From Candidatus Daviesbacteria bacterium RIFCSPHIGHO2_02_FULL_39_12 (lineage in GTDB: Bacteria; Patescibacteriota; Microgenomatia; Daviesbacterales; UBA10151), in contig MFCX01000035.1 of assembly GCA_001777055.1 (NCBI GenBank), positions 1-15,304 on the forward strand: a stretch of 15,304 nt of DNA. Reading direction: 5' to 3'. Both the position numbers and the translations under genes were made by a program. Below, one piece after another: positions 13,345 through 15,304 of this stretch (within the stretch, counting starts at the first letter, position 1; every line of letters starts with the position of its first letter). Below the pieces are notes generated by a model that ran no database searches, had not been told where the DNA came from, and saw only the letters and a program-made list of their open reading frames with translations.

Positions 13345-13898
13345 TGGACCCTGTTTTAACAGACGTAAACACTAAAATAGAAGAAGCTCTGCACCACTTT
13401 CAAGTGGAGGTTGCCGGTATACGGGCCGGAAGGGCAAATCCTGGACTAGTGGAAAATATTTTAGTTGATGCATATGGATCCAAAATGAAGATGGTGGAAG
13501 TGGGCAATATTGCCGCTCCCCAGCCCTCTTTGTTAACTATTCAAGTTTGGGATGTTTCTATTTTACAAAATGTTATAAAAGCTATTCAGGAAGCAAATTT
13601 AGGACTTAATCCTTCCAATGAGGGTACATTAATCCGCTTGCCTATACCTCCGCTTACTTCGGAAAGAAGAGAGGAATTTATCAAAATCTTACACCAAAAA
13701 ATAGAAGAAGCAAAAGTGACTATCAGGCAAATCAGGCAGGATTTTAGGAATGAATGGAAAAAAGAATCTGAAGAAGGAAAATTCGGGGAGGATGAATTTT
13801 TCCGCAGGGAAAAGATCCTTCAAGAGTTGGTGGATAAAAAGATTTTAGAAGTGGAAAGATTGGGTAAGACTAAGGCTGAGGAGTTAACACAAATTTAG
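13341..13898 (+). CDS. frr: Ribosome recycling factor
   Basis: RRF splits the post-termination ribosome together with EF-G. The 185-residue protein is of normal size. It shows the N-terminal helix with VEVAGIRAGRANPGLVENI, the DAYGSKMKMVEVGNIAAPQPSLLTIQVWD core, NEGTLIRLPIPPLTSERREEF, and the long C-terminal helices of the three-helix bundle (IRQIRQDFRNEWKK...EVERLGKTKAEEL). Two ATGs lie in tandem at 13341 and 13344. AGGAG at 13335-13339 is better spaced for the second, so the protein may really start one residue later. It overlaps the tsf stop. Usually pyrH sits between tsf and frr; it is missing here. Confidence 0.97.
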   Translation: MMDPVLTDVNTKIEEALHHFQVEVAGIRAGRANPGLVENILVDAYGSKMKMVEVGNIAAPQPSLLTIQVWDVSILQNVIKAIQEANLGLNPSNEGTLIRLPIPPLTSERREEFIKILHQKIEEAKVTIRQIRQDFRNEWKKESEEGKFGEDEFFRREKILQELVDKKILEVERLGKTKAEELTQI

Positions 13899-13901
13899 GG
13901 T

Positions 13902-14993
13902 ATGATTTTTTCTATTATTATTTTCATTCTAACGCTACTTGTCTTAGTAGTTATACACGAACTTGGCCATTTCATAATGGCCAAAAGGTTTGGGATCAAA
14001 GTTGAGGAATTCGGTTTTGGTATTCCACCTAAGATATTTGGTAAAAGGATCGGTGAAACAATCTATTCTTTAAATGCTTTGCCTATAGGCGGATTTGTCA
14101 GACTATTGGGTGAAGATGAGGAGTCTGCCTCTAAACGTTCTCTGAATGAGAGGGATTTTCGGGCTAAATCTGTTGGCCAAAGGATAGCGGTAGTGATAGC
14201 AGGGGTAGTCATGAATTTGATTTTAGCCTGGGCTATTTTCTATACAGTAATTATTTATCAAAATTTCAGGATAATTTATCCTACTTTAGATCAGGGGGTA
14301 TTTGTAGGTTTTGTCCAGGAAAATTTCCCGGCAGAGGCAGCAGGCATTAAAGTGGGAGATAGGATTTTAAGAGTTGACGACAGGCAGGTAAAAAATTTTG
14401 ATGATCCCAGAAATTTTATTAAAGAAAAAAATGGACAACCGGTTAGTTTAACGATCTCTGATGCTCAAGGGCAAAACCAAAAAACTATAATTGTTACTCC
14501 TAAAAAAGCGGACAAAGAAGGATATTTAATTGGAGTAGGATTTAGCCCGATTGCTATTAAAGAGTATAAGACTCCTTTGGAAAAAACATTTTCAGGTATA
14601 ACCTATTCTTATGATTTGACTAAATTGACATTTGCAGGTCTTGGAAAAACATTCTATGATCTATTTGCAGGTAACTTCAAATCAGTTTCTCAATCCGTCA
14701 GCGGACCGGTTGGGCTGGCTACCATCAGTAATGAGATTTTAAGTGGCGGCCGGTCGGCTGTTCCATTTTACGTCTGGTTTGTGGGAGTGATTTCTTTGAC
14801 TTTGAGCATATTTAATGTTTTACCTGTTCCGGCTTTGGATGGAGGCAGGCTATTATTTTTGGTAATTGAGGCAGTCACCGGTAAAAAGGTAAGTGAGCAG
14901 ACAGAGAGAACAGTTCATCAGATCGGTTTCATTCTGCTTTTAGGCTTGGCGCTTTTAATAACATACTCTGATATTAGCAAACTGATCCGCTAG
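13902..14993 (+). CDS. rseP: Site-2-type intramembrane metalloprotease (RseP/RasP, M50 family)
   Basis: This family cleaves transmembrane segments of regulatory or remnant signal-peptide proteins inside the cytoplasmic membrane. The 363-residue protein has the zinc-binding HELGH at H19-H23 in the first membrane helix, a second hydrophobic segment after GQRIAVVIAGVVMNLILAWAIF (about 90-118), one PDZ domain (about 130-205, with FPAEAAGIKVGDRI) and a C-terminal membrane region with the third zinc ligand in PVPALDGGRLLF (D313). E. coli RseP has two PDZ domains; the single one here is like Gram-positive RasP. It starts 3 bases after frr without a Shine-Dalgarno, so it is part of the rpsB operon. 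Which anti-sigma factor, if any, it cuts is not shown here. Confidence 0.95.
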   Translation: MIFSIIIFILTLLVLVVIHELGHFIMAKRFGIKVEEFGFGIPPKIFGKRIGETIYSLNALPIGGFVRLLGEDEESASKRSLNERDFRAKSVGQRIAVVIAGVVMNLILAWAIFYTVIIYQNFRIIYPTLDQGVFVGFVQENFPAEAAGIKVGDRILRVDDRQVKNFDDPRNFIKEKNGQPVSLTISDAQGQNQKTIIVTPKKADKEGYLIGVGFSPIAIKEYKTPLEKTFSGITYSYDLTKLTFAGLGKTFYDLFAGNFKSVSQSVSGPVGLATISNEILSGGRSAVPFYVWFVGVISLTLSIFNVLPVPALDGGRLLFLVIEAVTGKKVSEQTERTVHQIGFILLLGLALLITYSDISKLIR

Positions 14994-15002
14994 TGGTATA
15001 CT
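14974..15002 (+). promoter_or_regulatory. Candidate extended -10 promoter after rseP
   Basis: TATACT at 14997-15002 is preceded by TGG (14994-14996), the same extended -10 form as the rpsB promoter, and TTAGCA (14974-14979) lies 17 bases upstream. A transcript from here would begin at about 15009 and would carry the hairpin at 15051-15084 in its leader. Confidence 0.4.
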
Positions 15003-15050
15003 AAGCCTAATTTTTGTTCTGGTACTTTCTGATGCAACATATCCAGATTA

Positions 15051-15084
15051 GTTACAATGAATCGCTGGAGCGATTGGATGTAAC
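15051..15084 (+). other. Long interrupted hairpin in the spacer after rseP
   Basis: GTTACA (15051-15056) pairs with TGTAAC (15079-15084), and AATCGC (15060-15065) pairs with GCGATT (15070-15075), closing to a small TGGA loop, with a three-base internal mismatch region between the two stems. No T-run follows on either strand, so it does not look like an intrinsic terminator. It may be a leader structure, a small RNA stem or a repeat end. Confidence 0.55.
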
Positions 15085-15124
15085 CTAGACAGAATCAATT
15101 GTACCGATAGGAATTAAAAAACGC

Positions 15125-15160
15125 TATAATGAAAAAGCCCGTATAAAATTACAAAAGGAG
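15125..15160 (+). promoter_or_regulatory. -10 element and Shine-Dalgarno before the racemase-like start
   Basis: A perfect TATAAT is at 15125-15130; the nearest -35-like hexamer (TTGTAC, 15099-15104) is 20 bases away, which is too far for a standard promoter. AAGGAG at 15155-15160 is a strong Shine-Dalgarno 10 bases before the ATG at 15171, the strongest ribosome site in the window. Confidence 0.45.
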
Positions 15161-15170
15161 ATAGTTTAAT

Positions 15171-15257
15171 ATGCGAACCGTTGGAATAATAGGCGGACTG
15201 GGTCCGGAAACAACTATAGTACCCCCAAATAGATTTTACCAATACTATCAGGTATGA
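15171..15257 (+). pseudogene. Remnant or broken start of an Asp/Glu racemase-like gene
   Basis: The 28-codon frame reads MRTVGIIGGLGPETT and then IVPPNRFYQYYQV before a TGA. The first 15 residues match the N-terminus of the aspartate/glutamate racemase family (MKxIGIIGGxGPExT), including the glycine-rich turn. The family continues for more than 200 residues with AxFYxxI after ETT, whereas here an unrelated-looking stretch and a stop follow. The frame after the stop is open to the window edge but shows no family motif that I recognise. It has a strong Shine-Dalgarno and a TATAAT upstream, so expression signals of a real gene are still there. It could be a decayed gene, an internal insertion, or an assembly or sequencing error; the window ends too soon to decide. 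Confidence 0.5.
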
Positions 15258-15304
15258 GATAATGGGTGGGTGATAGATTCTGTCCATCTCTCAGATGAGG
15301 AGAT

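Noticed and set aside
14990..15015. Possible terminator after rseP (TAGT/ACTA stem, then TTTTT).
   Set aside because: The stem has only four A/T-rich pairs and the T-run is separated from it by seven bases. It shares ACTAAGCCTAA with the topA terminator, but that sequence forms the loop there, not the stem.

Overview
The window is an AT-rich, tightly packed bacterial chromosome segment with every gene on the + strand. It looks like a small-genome bacterium of the Candidate Phyla Radiation, and I lean towards the Microgenomates side. That placement is inference, based on abutting or overlapping genes, a half-length EF-Ts, weak or absent Shine-Dalgarno sites before most genes, short repeats inserted in frame in housekeeping genes, and an unusual membrane-anchored Clp-like ATPase. 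TGA is used as a stop, so the TGA-recoding CPR lineages are unlikely. I saw no rRNA, tRNA, CRISPR array or insertion sequence.

Layout. 2-499: 3' end of a class B penicillin-binding protein (PBP2 type). 557-1651: dprA. 1667-4759: a three-gene overlapping set made of a membrane-anchored double-AAA+ Clp-like ATPase, a small exported protein and a small single-pass protein. 4801-6801: topA, ending in a likely intrinsic terminator. 6812-11966: a pyrimidine/thymidylate cluster (pyrG, tmk, two dCTP deaminase/dUTPase-family genes, thyA, folA) that begins with a clear promoter. 11956-14993: a second clear promoter and an information-processing operon (rpsB, tsf, frr, rseP), in which pyrH, uppS, cdsA and dxr are missing from their common places. 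14994-15304: a spacer with a long hairpin, then a 28-codon remnant of an Asp/Glu racemase-like gene.

How the genes fit together. The nucleotide cluster covers UTP to CTP (PyrG), dCTP to dUTP or dUMP (Dcd family), dUMP to dTMP (ThyA), regeneration of tetrahydrofolate (FolA) and dTMP to dTDP (Tmk). It is almost a complete dTTP branch in one locus. The rpsB block supplies translation initiation, elongation and recycling plus an intramembrane protease.

The most unusual items are three. First, the Clp-like ATPase at 1667 lacks the canonical aromatic pore-loop residues in both AAA+ rings and is translationally coupled to two small membrane/exported proteins; this may be an undescribed envelope machine. 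Second, a heptanucleotide repeat family (AGTGCAA/AGTTAAA) sits inside topA, inside thyA and across the junction of the two dcd-family genes, and a different palindromic insert lies in pyrG. Third, the second dcd-family protein has lost the residues expected for catalysis.
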